A DNA stretch of 64,000 nucleotides from Corydoras sp. C115 (GCA_019802505.1 JAFMOC010000261.1:367501-431500), one strand, 5' to 3'. Positions 35,457-46,372 are shown, counted from the first letter of the stretch. Numbers and translations: made by a program. Notes: generated from the letters alone by a model not told the origin.

Positions 35457-35592
35457 TCCATCCATCCATCCATTATCTTCTGCTTGATCCTCTACTAGAG
35501 TCTGGGGGGGTTCCCCATGCCCATCCAGGGGAGAATGCCCATCCAGGGCACTGGGCAGATACACCCAGGACAGGGCACCCAACCCATCGCCA
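35457..35592 (-). mobile_element. V-SINE A 3' fragment
   Basis: Minus-strand 3' part, with a duplicated CCCATCCAGGG segment similar to that at 30160-30182, ending at CAACCCATCG. Confidence 0.8.
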
Positions 35593-35820
35593 TGAGCTTC
35601 CGCTTTATCCTCTACTAGGGTTGTGGGGGGGTTCCCCATGCCCATCCAGGGGAGAACGTTTCAGGCGCTGGGCAGATACACCCAAGACTGAGCGCCAATC
35701 TATCACTGGGCACACACTCACTCACACAAACACATTTTATATGGGGCAATTTGGAGAATTCAATTGACTTTGATCCATGTTTTTGGACTGTGGGAGGAAA
35801 CCAGAGAACCCATGCAGACA
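35593..35820 (-). mobile_element. V-SINE A, head-truncated
   Basis: Minus-strand copy starting CATGAGCTTCCGC. Its first ~140 bp are almost identical to 37251-37390, including the unusual CATGAGCTTCC start and GACTGAGCGCC variant. It ends in a short TA run. Confidence 0.87.
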
Positions 35821-35836
35821 TATATATATATATATA

Positions 35837-36185
35837 TTCATTCATTCATTATCTTCCGCTTTGTCCTATATTAGGGTCGCGGGTGGGTTCCCCATGCCCA
35901 TCCAGGGGAGAAAGTTTCGGGCGCTGGGCAGATACACCCAGGACAGGATGCCAATCTATTGCTGGGCACAGACATGCACACAAACACACTCTATTATAGG
36001 GCAATATTTTTTTAGAAGTCACTTGACTTGATCCATGTTTTTGGACTGTGGGAGGAAACCGGAAAACCCAGAGGAAGCCCACGCGGACACGGGGAGAACA
36101 TGGAAACTCCACCCAGATGGGGATTCGAACCGGGAATCCCTAGTGCTGAGAGACAAACGTGCTAACCACTAAGCCACTGTGCCGC
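35837..36185 (-). mobile_element. V-SINE A, full, between TA runs
   Basis: Full minus-strand copy, with TATATA on both sides (35819-35836 and 36186-36200). Confidence 0.9.
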
Positions 36186-36186
36186 A

Positions 36187-36217
<31 letters not shown>

Positions 36218-36246
36218 ATATAAAACTCCACAATTTATATTTATTA

Positions 36247-36586
36247 AATCCATCCATCCATTACTTCTGCTTTATCCTCTACTAGGGTCGCAGGGGGGTT
36301 CCCATGCCCATCCAGGGAAGAACATGTCAGGCGCTGGGCAGATACATCCAGGACAGGGCGCCAATCTATCACTGGGCAAACTCACTCACACAGACACTCT
36401 CTATATGGGGCAATTTGGATAATTCAATTGACCTGGATCCATGTTTTTGGACTGTGGGAGGAAACCTGAGAACCCGGAGGAAACCCAGAAAGGGAGAACA
36501 TGAAAACTCCACACAGATTGGGATTCGAACCGGGAATCCCTAGTGCTGAGAGGCGAACGTGCTAACCACTAAGCCACCGTGCCACC
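36247..36586 (-). mobile_element. V-SINE A, full
   Basis: Minus-strand copy with a few small deletions and a complete head ending CCACCGTGCCACC. Confidence 0.9.
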
Positions 36587-36606
36587 CCCCGTTATATATA
36601 TAGTAA

Positions 36607-36691
36607 ATCCATCGTCCCATTATCTTCCACCAGGGGAGAACGTTTCGGGCGCTGGGCAGATACACCCAGGACAGGGCGCCAATCTATTACT
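36607..36691 (-). mobile_element. V-SINE A 3' part fused to family D
   Basis: Short minus-strand 3' part stopping at CCAATCTATTACTG, where family D begins. The break point matches the fusion at 25188. Confidence 0.8.
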
Positions 36692-36770
36692 GAATATTGA
36701 TAATGTGGTCAATAGAAATGGTATCAGGTTCATGGGATGATGCATCACATTTCAATCTGTTTTATAGTTC
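36692..36770. repeat. dispersed repeat family D, copy 2 fragment
   Basis: Shares TTGATAATGTGGTCAATAGA and ATGGTATCAGGTTCATGGGA with 25195-25240. Confidence 0.6.
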
Positions 36771-37240
36771 AGCATGTATTAAATATTATATATATTTATA
36801 ATACATTTAAAATTTGTGGTGTTACAGGTATACATTTAAATAATCTGACTATGGTGTACATTTAAATAAGACTATGGTGTTTTTATAGTTTGTTTGGTAG
36901 ATGATTCTAATTTGAAGGAATATCAGGATTTCGAGTGGCCAAGGAAGGTTCATGATCCCCACAGCTTTTAAGAGCATCAGCAAGTGTGAAAAGAGATGAT
37001 TGCTGTAGAACGGTCTCATTGTGTCTCGGCACTGGCTTAGTTGTGCTTGAGTGCCTCCGAACGAGAGCGCGCCGGGTTTGGGGGCGGGGTTGGGCTGGAG
37101 GGGGACATCAAGAGAGCAAGGGAAGATAGAAAAGGCCTACATTTGCTGGAGGGTAGACAACTGGGTTTCGGCACTTTACACTGGTGAGTGTATTCATGAC
37201 TGTGAGTGTGTTCTAGAAGCCAGCGAGCATCTTAGAACAT
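36771..37240. other. unique sequence, no gene seen
   Basis: GC-rich patch around 37050-37110. No repeat or domain recognised. Confidence 0.4.
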
Positions 37241-37507
37241 CCCATCCATCCATGAGCTTCCGCTTTATCCTCTACTAGGGTTGTGGGGGGGTTCCCCATG
37301 CCCATCCAGGGGAGAACGTTTCAGGCGCTGGGCAGATACACCCAAGACTGAGCGCCAATCTATCACTGGGCACACACTCACTCACACAGACACACTCTAT
37401 ATGGGGCAATTTGGAGAATTCAATTGACTTGATCCATGTTTTTGGACTGTGGGAGGAAATCAGAGAACCTGGAGGAGACACGGGGAGAACATGGAAACTC
37501 CACCCAT
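37241..37507 (-). mobile_element. V-SINE A, head-truncated
   Basis: Minus-strand copy beginning CCATCCATCCATGAGCTTCC, near-identical over ~140 bp to the copy at 35593. It ends in the central block at CTCCACCCAT. Confidence 0.87.
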
Positions 37508-37549
37508 CAACTGTAAATTGGGGATTGGTGTTTCCATGTTCTCCCCCTG
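37508..37549. repeat. short spacer repeated at 37991
   Basis: TGTAAATTGGGGATTGGTG followed by TTTCCATGTTCTCCCCCTGG recurs at 37991-38030, each time directly before the 3' body of a minus-strand SINE. Confidence 0.75.
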
Positions 37550-37842
37550 GTGGGGGTTCCTCATGCTCATCCAGGGAGAACGTTTTGGGCACTGGGCAGA
37601 TACACCCAGGACAGGGCGCCAATCTATCGCTGGGCAAACTCACTCACACAAACACACTCTATATATATAATTTGGAGAATTTAATTGACCTTGATCCATG
37701 TTTTTGGACTGTGGGAGGAAACCGTAGAACCCGGAGGAAACCCACATGGACACAGGGAGAACATGGAAAATCCACCCAGATTGGGATTCGAATCAGGAAT
37801 CCCTAGCGCTGAACGTGCTAGCCACTAAGCAACTGTGCCACC
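37550..37842 (-). mobile_element. V-SINE A, tail replaced
   Basis: Minus-strand copy lacking its CATC tail and beginning in the spacer repeat. The head carries a small deletion near GCGCTGAACGTG. Confidence 0.85.
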
Positions 37843-38029
37843 TTCTTAGTACATCCTGCGACATTATTTAATTCAGTAAGAATGACCAAGCTGAGCAACA
37901 TATGGCAAACGTATCTGCAACGTCTGTATTAAAGGTGTAAAGAAATAAATTTATTTAAAAAAATTTTAGTATCAACTAACCAACTCGTTAATGTAAATTG
38001 GGGATTGGTGTTTCCATGTTCTGCCCCTG

Positions 38030-38394
38030 GGGGGGGCGGTCCCCCATGCCCATTTAGGGAGAAAGTTTCAGGCTCTGGGCAGATAAACCCAGGACAGGGC
38101 GCCAATCTATTGCTGGGCAAACTCACTTACACAAACACACTGTATATGGGGCAATTTGGAGAATTCAATTGACCTTGATCCACACTCACTCACACAAACA
38201 CACTCTATATGGGGCAATTTGGAGAACTCAATTAACTTGATCCATGTTTTTGGACTGTGGGAGAAAACCAGAGAACCCGGAGGAAACCCATGCGGACACG
38301 GGGAGAACATGGAAACTCCACCTAGATTGGGATTCGAACCGGGAATCCCTAGCGCTGAGATGAGGACATGCTAACCACTAACTACCATGCCGCC
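38030..38394 (-). mobile_element. V-SINE A with 64-bp internal duplication
   Basis: Minus-strand copy. The ACACACTCTATATGGGGCAA stretch with its CACTCACTCACA lead occurs twice in a row (about 38120-38180 and 38181-38245). The head has the private variant GATGAGGACATGCTAACC. Confidence 0.87.
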
Positions 38395-38416
38395 CTATGT
38401 CAGTAACTTATTTATT
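38395..38416 (+). repeat. left copy of 22-bp direct repeat
   Basis: Starts CTATGTCAGTAAC and ends TTATTTATT. Identical to 38766-38787, on the other side of the next SINE. Confidence 0.85.
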
Positions 38417-38765
38417 CATTCATTCATTCATTATCTCCCGCTTTTATCCTCTATTAGGGTCGCGGTGGGGTTCCCCATGCCCATCCAGGGGAGAACGTCT
38501 CGGGCGCTGGGCAGATACACCCAGGACAGGGCGCCAATCCATCGCTGGGTACACACTCACACACTCAAACACACTCTATATGGGGCAATTTAGAGAACTC
38601 AATTAACTTGATCCATGTTTTTGGACTGTGGGAGGAAACCGGAGAACCCGGAGGAAACCCACGCGGACACAGGGAGAACATGGAAACTCCACCCAGATTG
38701 GGATTCGAACCGGGAATCCCTAGCGCTGAGATGAGGACATGCTAACCACTAACTACCATGCCGCC
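38417..38765 (-). mobile_element. V-SINE A, full, between 22-bp direct repeats
   Basis: Full minus-strand copy. It shares the private head variant GATGAGGACATGCTAACC and the ACTACCATGCCGCC end with its left neighbour, 371 bp away, so tandem duplication is more likely than a second insertion. Confidence 0.9.
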
Positions 38766-38787
38766 CTATGTCAGTAACTTATTTATT

Positions 38788-39759
38788 GGTATTTTAAATT
38801 TAAAGGTGACGTTATTTTCATATTATTTTATATCGTTCTTAAAAATTCGTGTGTATTCCATGTTTACGGCGAGTCAGCAAACTTTTTGCCATGCCGTTGA
38901 AATCATATACCGCTTAGTCCACTATGTGTGCCAGTCTACAGACTTCATGTTAATTGCGACTAATCTCAAAGGAAGCCGAACAAGGAGACGTGGGGGTCGA
39001 CGGAAGTTAGCGGAAGGGCGAAAAGCCAAGCAAAGAGGCAAAAGTGGGAACCCTTCTCCCCCTCCTCGCCTGCACTGGGGTCTCTCAGATTTATGGCGCG
39101 GCCAGAAGTGTCCGGCTCAATGGTGGCTCATCCATCGTGGGGTGCCAGTGGAATCCCCACTACTCCTTTCCAGAGCGAAGTGGACAGGTTACACACGGTG
39201 CTGTGGACTTTTCCTCTAATGGGGTCCCCCGGCACATAAGATGTCATCAGCCGCGAAATGGATAGGTCCTCAACCACCAGGAGACCCGCCGATGGTCTGG
39301 CCACAAAAACCACAATGCTTTCCACTCTCAAACGTCATATTAAAATTGGCGAGAGGACATTTTTTGAAATAATTATATTGAATCCTTTTAAAATACCAGT
39401 TTGCATTTACAGTAAATGAAAAATGACATACGCTCGCTCCTCGTTTTCGCCCGTATAATTGACACAATTAATCAAACGCATCTCATTAAGGTAAAATTTG
39501 GTAGCTAGAGAGTCAGACCTTGAACAGTCATGTGACCTTTCGTTCCACTTTGTTCTTCATCTTAACTTTCTTGCCGTCAATAGGATGAGAAACTGCAGCC
39601 ATACAACGTTCCAAGTTTCCAATTGTACTATAAAGGTTCCGTCACACACACAAGATGTTCCACAAGCGTTCTAAAATGTAAATATTGAGGTGAAAATGCA
39701 TTTAATAACATGGTATTAGTTTACACATTATATATTTTCATTGGCATGATAAAGGAAAG
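38788..39759. other. unique sequence, unidentified GC-richer patch
   Basis: 38990-39330 is GC-richer than its surroundings and open for over 60 codons on both strands. The plus frame contains a basic patch (SRTRRRGGRRK). No domain recognised; it could be an exon, an old mobile-element fragment or conserved non-coding DNA. Confidence 0.3.
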
Positions 39760-40108
39760 GAGGCGGCAAGGTGCCTCAGCATTGGGAATTCCAGGTTCGA
39801 ATCCCAATCTGGGTGGAGTTTTCATGTTCTCCCATTCTCTCGTCTCTGCGTCGGTTTCCTCCGGGTTCTCCGGTTTTCTCCCACAGTCCAAAAAACATGG
39901 ATCAAGGTCAATTGAATTCTCAAAATTGCCCATATAGAGTGTGTCTGTGAGAGTGAGTGTGTGTTCAGTGATAGATTGGCGCCCTGTCCTGGGTCTATCT
40001 GCCCAGCACCCAAAACGTTCTCCCCTGGATGTGCATGGGGAACCACCCCCCCCCCCCCCCCCCCCCACGACCCTAGTACAGGACAAAGCGGAGGATAATG
40101 AATGGATG
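39760..40108 (+). mobile_element. V-SINE A, head-shortened
   Basis: Plus-strand copy; the A-box region is deleted (AGGCGGCAAGG then TGCCTCAGCATTGGG). It has a C-run of about 20 (40046-40067). Confidence 0.88.
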
Positions 40109-40116
40109 GATAATAA

Positions 40117-40451
40117 GTGATTAGCATGTTCTCCTCTCAGCGCTGTGGATTCCAGTTTTGAATCCCATTCTGGGTGGAGTTTTCATGTTCTCCCCGTGTC
40201 CACGTGGGTTTCCTTCGGGTTCTCCGCTTTCCTCCAACAATCCAAAAAACATGGATCAAGGTCAATTGAATTCTCCAAAAATTGCCCCATATAGAGTGTG
40301 TGTGAGTGAGTGAGTGTGTGCCCAGTGATAGATTGGTGCCCTGTCTTGGGTGTATCTACCCAGTGCCCAAAAGGTCTCCTCTAGATTGGCATGGGGAACA
40401 CCCCCCCCCCACGACCCTAGTAGAGGATAAAGAGGAAGATAATGGATGGAC
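40117..40451 (+). mobile_element. V-SINE A, first half of composite copy 1
   Basis: Plus-strand copy starting inside the A box. After its tail comes a spacer (TCTATGCATTTAAAGTG onward) and then a hybrid SINE. The same order recurs on the other strand at 54.7-55.2 kb. Confidence 0.88.
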
Positions 40452-40868
40452 GTGTTCTATGCATTTAAAGTGTATATTTGATATTTAAAATGCATATAAT
40501 TTTTAGTCAGTCTTTGGTGTGTTAGCTCTGTCATAAAGGCATTACCCTTCAATCAATATGAAGGTTGCGGGCTCAAATTTCAGGTCTATGTGGGTCCTTG
40601 AGCAAGTTCTCTGGTTTCCTCCCACTGTCCAAAAACATAGATTCAAGGTAAATTGCTCTAAATTGCCCCATATAGAGTGTATCAAGTAATGGATTGGTGC
40701 TCTGTCCTGGGTGTAGCACCCGAAACCTTCTCCCCTGGATGGGTAAGTCGCTTTGGATAAAAGCGTCTGCTAAATGACCAAATGTAATGTAATGTAATGG
40801 ATGGGCACCCCCCCCCTCCCACCAACGACCCTAGTAGAGGATTAAGCGGAAGATAATGAATGAATGTC
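40452..40868 (+). mobile_element. hybrid SINE (type-B head, V-SINE A body), copy 1
   Basis: Spacer with GATATTTAAAATGCATATAA, then a head like type-B SINE (GTTAGCTCTGTC, AATATGAAGGTTGCGGGCTC, CTTGAGCAAG). It switches at TTCTCTGGTTTCCTCC to V-SINE A body. Inside the 3' body (40744-40795) a type-B tail (GTCGCTTTGGATAAAAGCG, TCTGCTAAATGACC, then GTAAT repeats) is embedded between two GGATGGG motifs. The final V-SINE A tail follows. Confidence 0.78.
40744..40795 (+). mobile_element. type-B SINE 3' tail embedded in V-SINE A
   Basis: About 52 bp matching the 3' end of the type-B SINE, with GTAAT repeats. GGATGGG occurs at both borders, compatible with either a 5'-truncated insertion with a 7-bp TSD or a template-switch mosaic. 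Confidence 0.65.
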
Positions 40869-41370
40869 TTGATCGGTTGTGACCCAATTGTTGTGGGCGA
40901 CATCTCCTGCCACTTGGCGGACAGTTAGAGCATTCTGTTAGCTTCCCAGGATTGTCAAAACTCCCTATTGGCTATTTAATGTGCTGTGCACGTGGCAGCT
41001 TTTAATTTTAGAATGCCAGGTGGTCCCTTAAAAACAGACCAATTATCAATAAAGGCAGTGTTGTTTTTTGAGCCCCACCTTGACAACCAGCAATACAGTG
41101 GCCATTACCTGCTGTAGGTTTAGTGCATTGGACATCATGTAAACACACGTCTTTACATTTGTGAAGTCATCTCTGACTGTTTAAGACAAACCCAATTAGT
41201 ACTGACATAAATATAATCCGTTTTCTGTAATGTGTGGTACCTTGGCCCCAGATCGCAATCTCAATGGGGTAACTATTTTTACCACTTCATTTCTTTATAT
41301 TGCTGGTTTTTATTACCCACGTCTTTGCTGGCTGGAAGAGATGATCGGATGTCTATCTTTTTTTCTGCCA
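40869..41370. other. unique sequence, no gene seen
   Basis: Balanced composition. No repeat or domain recognised. Confidence 0.4.
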
Positions 41371-41500
41371 GGGTGTCACGGTGGCACAGAGGTTAGCAGA
41401 CTCCCCGTTCCTGTGCGAGTTACCACCGGGACTCCAGTTTCCTCCCACATTTCAAAGACATGCCAGTGGGTAAGTTATGGATATTAAATTGCCTCATAGC
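41371..41500 (+). mobile_element. older V-SINE of another subfamily
   Basis: Starts GGGTGTCACGGTGGCACAGA, with a short, diverged central block (CAGTTTCCTCCCACATTTCA). Its body does not match V-SINE A. Likely an older, degraded relative. Confidence 0.6.
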
Positions 41501-41618
41501 TGTGTTGCTTGTATCTGTTACTGGCGGGAAATAACCATTAATGCATTACGCTTCTAAGCAAACCAACTTTCAGTGCAACACACATCACTTTATAAATTAA
41601 AAATAACAATGGATAAAC

Positions 41619-41891
41619 ATCCATCCATTATCTTCCGCTTTATCTTCTACTAGGATCGCGGGGGAGGGATGCCCATCTAGTTGAGAACGTTTCGGGCGCT
41701 GGGCAGATACACCCAGGACAGGGTACCAATCGATCGCTGGGCACACACTCACTCACACAAATACCCACACCCACATTCAATATGGGGCAATTTGGAAAAT
41801 TTAACTGACCTTGTTTTGGGCCTGTGGGAGGAAACCCATGCGGACACAGGGAGAACATGGAAACTCCACCCAGATTGGGATTCGAACTGAA
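41619..41891 (-). mobile_element. V-SINE A, head-truncated
   Basis: Minus-strand copy with several small deletions. It ends just at the B box (GGGATTCGAACTGA). Confidence 0.86.
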
Positions 41892-42622
41892 GGTCTTCCA
41901 CTTCAGACATTATGCAGTGTAATAAACTGTGTAGTTCCGGTCTTTATATCTGATTGGTTGAGCCGTTTGTCAAGTGACATATAGGACAATATAGGACACC
42001 TCTGACTGCTTCACATTCGTATTAATGCGTGAAATACAATATATTAATTTCCCAATGTTTGTTTATTATGAAAGGGTGGCACTGTGTCTTAAAGGTTGGC
42101 ACGTTCGCCTCTCAGTGCTAGGGATTCCCGATCAAATCCCATTCTGGGTGGAGTTTCCATGTTCTCCCTGTGTTCGTGTGGGTTTCCTCCGGGTTCTCCG
42201 GTTTCCTCCCACTGTCCAAAAACATGGATCAAGATCAGCTGAATTCTCCAAATTGCCCCATATAGAGTGTGTATGTGTGAGTGAGTGTGCTCCAAGCGAT
42301 AGATTGGCGCCCTGTCCAGCACCCGAAACGTTCTCCCCTGAAGCATGGGGAACCCCCCCTCCCCTGCAACCCTAGTACAGGATAAAGTGAAAGATAATGA
42401 ACAGATGGATGTTTATTATGAACTGCATTCTGTTATTTAGCCACTAGATGGTAATATTAAATTGTTAGAGAAACCAGAATCCTGTTACTCAGCAATCAGC
42501 ATTGAAGTGCAGTTTATTAGCGATTTTGCTTTTAATAAATGCAATTATAAATTACAAACTTTTTTATATTATATTATGTCTGTAAACATTTTATAAACGT
42601 AATAAGGCACTCTAGGTTGTGC
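41892..42622. repeat. dispersed repeat family D, copy 3, split by a SINE
   Basis: The left part (about 41935-42072) shares TCTGATTGGTTGAGCCGTTT and TGCTTCACATTCGTATTAAT with 61400-61500. The right part (42421-42620) shares GTTAGAGAAACCAGAATCC and CTGTTACTCAGCAATCAGCA with 25290-25325. A V-SINE A with its own TSD separates them, so joining the two gives one longer family D element. Confidence 0.65.
42073..42410 (+). mobile_element. V-SINE A, full, inserted in family D
   Basis: Plus-strand copy with a slightly altered A box (TGTCTTAAAGG). GTTTATTATGAA flanks it at 42061-42072 and 42411-42422. Confidence 0.9.
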
Positions 42623-43493
42623 GTTATTGGCAATAATTCATGCATCTGCTTCAAAATCATACAAATTTCCCCCTTTTCCCGTGATTTATTCACAGTAACG
42701 CACGTCTTTCCGTACCTTATTTCTTTATTATTTTACCATTTTTGTAGAGCATTTCAGCCTTTTGAAGTCTTGTGTGGTGTTCTGTTGCTCTATGTCACAC
42801 CATGATCCTAGAAGATGTTTGATTGGTTGTACAGAGTACCCTCAAGAATTAAAAAGAGCACATTATTTACATAGTAATATAATCCTGTTCTCCATCAGTC
42901 CCATTATTTCTCATAAAGCAGTGTCTACAACTGTACACTTAATAGTCAGGGGGGGCGCTGTGCATACTGAAAGCTTTGACAAACCCCTTAGTGTCATTTA
43001 ATTCAGTATAAATTACACCCCCACCTCCCTTCCCTGTACAACTGCTCATCTGTGAGTGCTTTCCCCAGTTATGGATTGCAGCATTCTGGACTTGACAGGG
43101 ACATAATTAGAACTCTTGATGAAATCTGCAAAATTGTTCCTCTGTGGCTTCGGCGCTCCTGAAATGTATCCATATTTGTCAGCAGTGTATTTGCGGAGCC
43201 TTTCTGCACACATCGGTAATAGCCCTGCTCATTTATCCTATCATCTGAGGGTGATGAAGGAATAGTTCGTCATATAGATAGATAGAGATGATTGGAAATG
43301 GGCGGTTACTTTTGAACATTAGAAAACCTCTCGAGGATTAGGGATCCTGTTGGACGCAGCGAAACGGGGAAGACATACATGTAGGTATAATTAGATCAGG
43401 CTCATGTAAACATGTATGGATTTTAAAATATATATTTAAATATCATAGTTAAAGACTACAACTATAGTCCCCTATACAGCAGATACAACCATG
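42623..43493. other. unique sequence, no gene seen
   Basis: No recognised repeat. 43050-43350 has balanced composition. Frames near 42617-43001 have no recognised domain. Confidence 0.35.
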
Positions 43494-43535
43494 GCGCCAA
43501 TCCATTAGGCACATACACTCACACAGACACACACA

Positions 43536-43618
<83 letters not shown>

Positions 43619-43722
43619 AGCAGCCTATCTATATACTTTGAGTCCATGTTTTTGGATTGTGGGTGAAAACTGGAGAACCCGGAGGAATCCCACGAGGGAT
43701 GAACAGGGAATATCTGCCCAGA
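43494..43722 (-). mobile_element. V-SINE A fragment interrupted by (TA)n
   Basis: Minus-strand body piece (GCGCCAATCCATTAGGCAC onward) broken at ACACACACTA by a long (TA)n, resuming at TTGAGTCCATGTTTTTGG. Confidence 0.75.
43538..43616. repeat. (TA)n microsatellite inside a SINE
   Basis: About 39 TA units located where the SINE body normally reads CTCTATATGGGG, so the array probably grew from that TATAT seed. Confidence 0.93.
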
Positions 43723-43951
43723 TAAGGGCAGATACACCCCCCAGGACAGGGTGCCTATCTATCACTGGGCACACACTCACTCACACAGACACACTTTATA
43801 TGGGAGAACTCAATTGACTTGATCCATGTTTTTGGACTGTGGGAGGAAACCGGAGAACCCGGAGGAAACCCACACGGACACGGGGAGAACATGGAGCCTC
43901 CACCCAGATCTAGTGGCTAGAACGTGCTAACCACTAAGCCATCATGTCGCC
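43723..43951 (-). mobile_element. V-SINE A, 3'-truncated
   Basis: Minus-strand copy from GGGCAGATACACC to the head end CCATCATGTCGCC, with the stretch across the B box deleted. Confidence 0.84.
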
Positions 43952-44861
43952 TGCCGAAATATCAGCCTATTTCTAATAAATCATGTTGTTTTGGCTTATA
44001 ATGAAACGCATAACGGAAAATAAGTCAGGACGGAACATGGTAGGTCGACGTGGTCGACTCTAGATTCTTTAACCACCCCGAATTTGACCGGGCAGAAGTT
44101 TTTTAAGCCGTGCTTTTGACACATCCCTTTGTAATCCCCATTTCCTCGCATTCATATTTCATCCTGTCATAGCTAACCATTTCTTTTATCTCCGCATGAA
44201 GCTCCCGGCCCATCAAAAGCCTGCAAGTGAGGCAAAAAGCCCAACATGTGTATTTAATATGGGGCCAGATAGATGGGAACGGAACATGGTGAATGGCAGG
44301 ACAACTCATTTGAATGAGAGTTACAGCCTAGGCTCATATTCATGGAACAGGTGGGAGGGAAGCAAATCAGAGGAGGGGAAAAGAATTGAATATGGATTAG
44401 AGGGATGAATATTCTATTATTTCGGCCCGTTCCACTGATCTCTCCATTGCTGCTCAACACGCCGGATGGAACATATTGATGCCGCTGGTTTTCGGGAGCT
44501 CGATGGAGTTGCAGGGGAACTTGTGCGGTCATGCCATCCGAGCTGAGGATTATCCGACCTGCTGTGCCATGAATTCATATTGCTTTAAAAAGGAAAAGAA
44601 AGTAAAGGGGGGGAAAAAAAACCCCGTCTTCATGCATTGTCTGCTTTTGTGTTCTCTAATATAATTAGGGAAGTTTAAACCCTCTTCTCCCGCATGAATA
44701 TGTCTACAACGATCCCTTAAATCCTGACAGTGGATGCATACCGTACATATATCCTTAACTGGTAGATGAGCAAGTGTTGGTTCTGGTGTTCTCACAATGT
44801 TATGAATACAGAGGAAATTTCGAGGTATTTATAGTAATAATTATTTATTAATTCCTATATT
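43952..44861. other. unique sequence, possible conserved non-coding DNA
   Basis: About 900 bp without repeats, balanced composition, frames on both strands without recognised domains. One of the longest clean stretches, flanked by heavy SINE clusters. Confidence 0.35.
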
Positions 44862-45094
44862 AATCATCTTCCTTCACTAGGTTCCCCATCCAGACGCTGG
44901 GCTGATACACCCAAGACAATTCGCCAATCTATTGCTGAGCACACTCACTCACAGAGACACAAACACACTCTATATGGGGCAATTGAGAGCATTCAATTGA
45001 CCTTAAATCCACTGGTAGAACATGGAAACTCCACCCAGACTGGGATTCCAACCTGGATGCCAAGCGCTGTGAGGCGAACGTGCTAACCACTAGG
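44862..45094 (-). mobile_element. V-SINE A variant, unit 1 minus
   Basis: Short, diverged minus copy, missing part of the central block. Its head ends GCTAACCACTAGG. Confidence 0.82.
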
Positions 45095-45131
45095 TTAGCA
45101 ATATATTATACTTGTATTCCTTATTAATTCT

Positions 45132-45436
45132 TCAATTCCAGTTCAAATCTCAATCTGGGTGGAGTTTCCATGTTCTCCCCGTGTCCGTGTGGGTTTCCAC
45201 CAGGTTTTCCGTTTTCCTCCCACAGTCCAAAAACATGGATCAAGGTCAATTGAATTCTCCAAATTGCCCTATATAGAGTGTGTTGGTTGTCTGTGTGAGT
45301 GAGTGTGTGCCCAGTCATAGATTGGCGCCCTGTCCTAGATGTGTTTGCACAGCGCCCAAAATGTTCTCCCCTGGATGGGCATGGGGAACCCCCCCCCCCC
45401 TGTGACCCTAGTAGAGGATAATGGATGGATGGATTT
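45132..45436 (+). mobile_element. V-SINE A, unit 1 plus
   Basis: Head-truncated copy starting at the B box (CCAGTTCAAATCTC), with the full body and tail GGATGGATGG. Shares the CCTAGATGTGTTTGC variant with unit 2. Confidence 0.86.
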
Positions 45437-45718
45437 ATCTTCCACTCTTAATCCTCCACTAGGTTCCCCATCCAGGGGAGAACATCTCAGGCGCTGGGCT
45501 GATACACCCGGGACAAGGCGCCAAGCTATCCCTGGGCACACATACTCACACAGACACAAACACACTCTATATCGGGCAATTTGGAGCATTTAATTTACCT
45601 TAAATCCAAGTTTTTGGACTGTGGGAGGAAATCCACAAGGAGAACGTGGAAACTCCACCCAGACTGGGATTCGAACCTGGATCCCAAGCTCTGCAAGGCG
45701 AATGTGCTAATCACTAGG
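45437..45718 (-). mobile_element. V-SINE A variant, unit 2 minus
   Basis: As in unit 1, with a deletion of the central block (GGAGGAAATCCACAAGGAG). Confidence 0.83.
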
Positions 45719-45756
45719 TGTATATTATACCTCTATTCCTCATTAATTCTTCAATC

Positions 45757-46058
45757 CCGATTCAAATCCCAATCTGGGTGGAGTTTCCATGTTCTCCCCG
45801 TGTCCGCGTGGGTTTCCTCCGGGTTCTCCGGTTCCCTCTCACAGTCCAAAAACATGTATCAAGGTCAATTGAATTCTCCAAATTGCCCTATATAGAGTGT
45901 GTTGGTGTCTGTGTGAGTGAGTGTGTGCCCAGTCATAGATTGGCGCCCTGTCCTAGATGTGTTTGCCCAGTGCCCGAAATGTTCTCACCTGGATGGGCAT
46001 GGGGAACCCCCCCGCGACCCTAGTAGAGGATAAAGCAGAAGATAATGGATGGATGGAT
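45757..46058 (+). mobile_element. V-SINE A, unit 2 plus
   Basis: Head-truncated copy from the B box, with the CCTAGATGTGTTTGC variant. Tail GGATGGATGG. Confidence 0.87.
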
Positions 46059-46343
46059 TTATCCTCCACCACTTAATCCTCCAGTAGGTTCCCCATCCAG
46101 GGGAGAACATCTCGGGCGCCGGGCAGATACACCCAGGATAGGGCGCTGAGATATCCCGGAGCACACTCACTCACACAGACACCAACACACTCTATATCGG
46201 GCTATTTGGAGCATTAATTTACCTTAAATCCACCTTTTTGGACTATGGTTGGAAACACACAGGGAGAACGTGGAAACTCCACCCAGACTGGGATTCGAAC
46301 CTGGATCCCAAGCCCTGCGAGGCGAACGTGCTAACCACTAGGT
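46059..46343 (-). mobile_element. V-SINE A variant, unit 3 minus
   Basis: As in units 1 and 2, with a larger deletion in the central block (TATGGTTGGAAACACACAGG). Confidence 0.83.
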
Positions 46344-46372
46344 GTATATTATACCTCTATTCCTCATTAATT

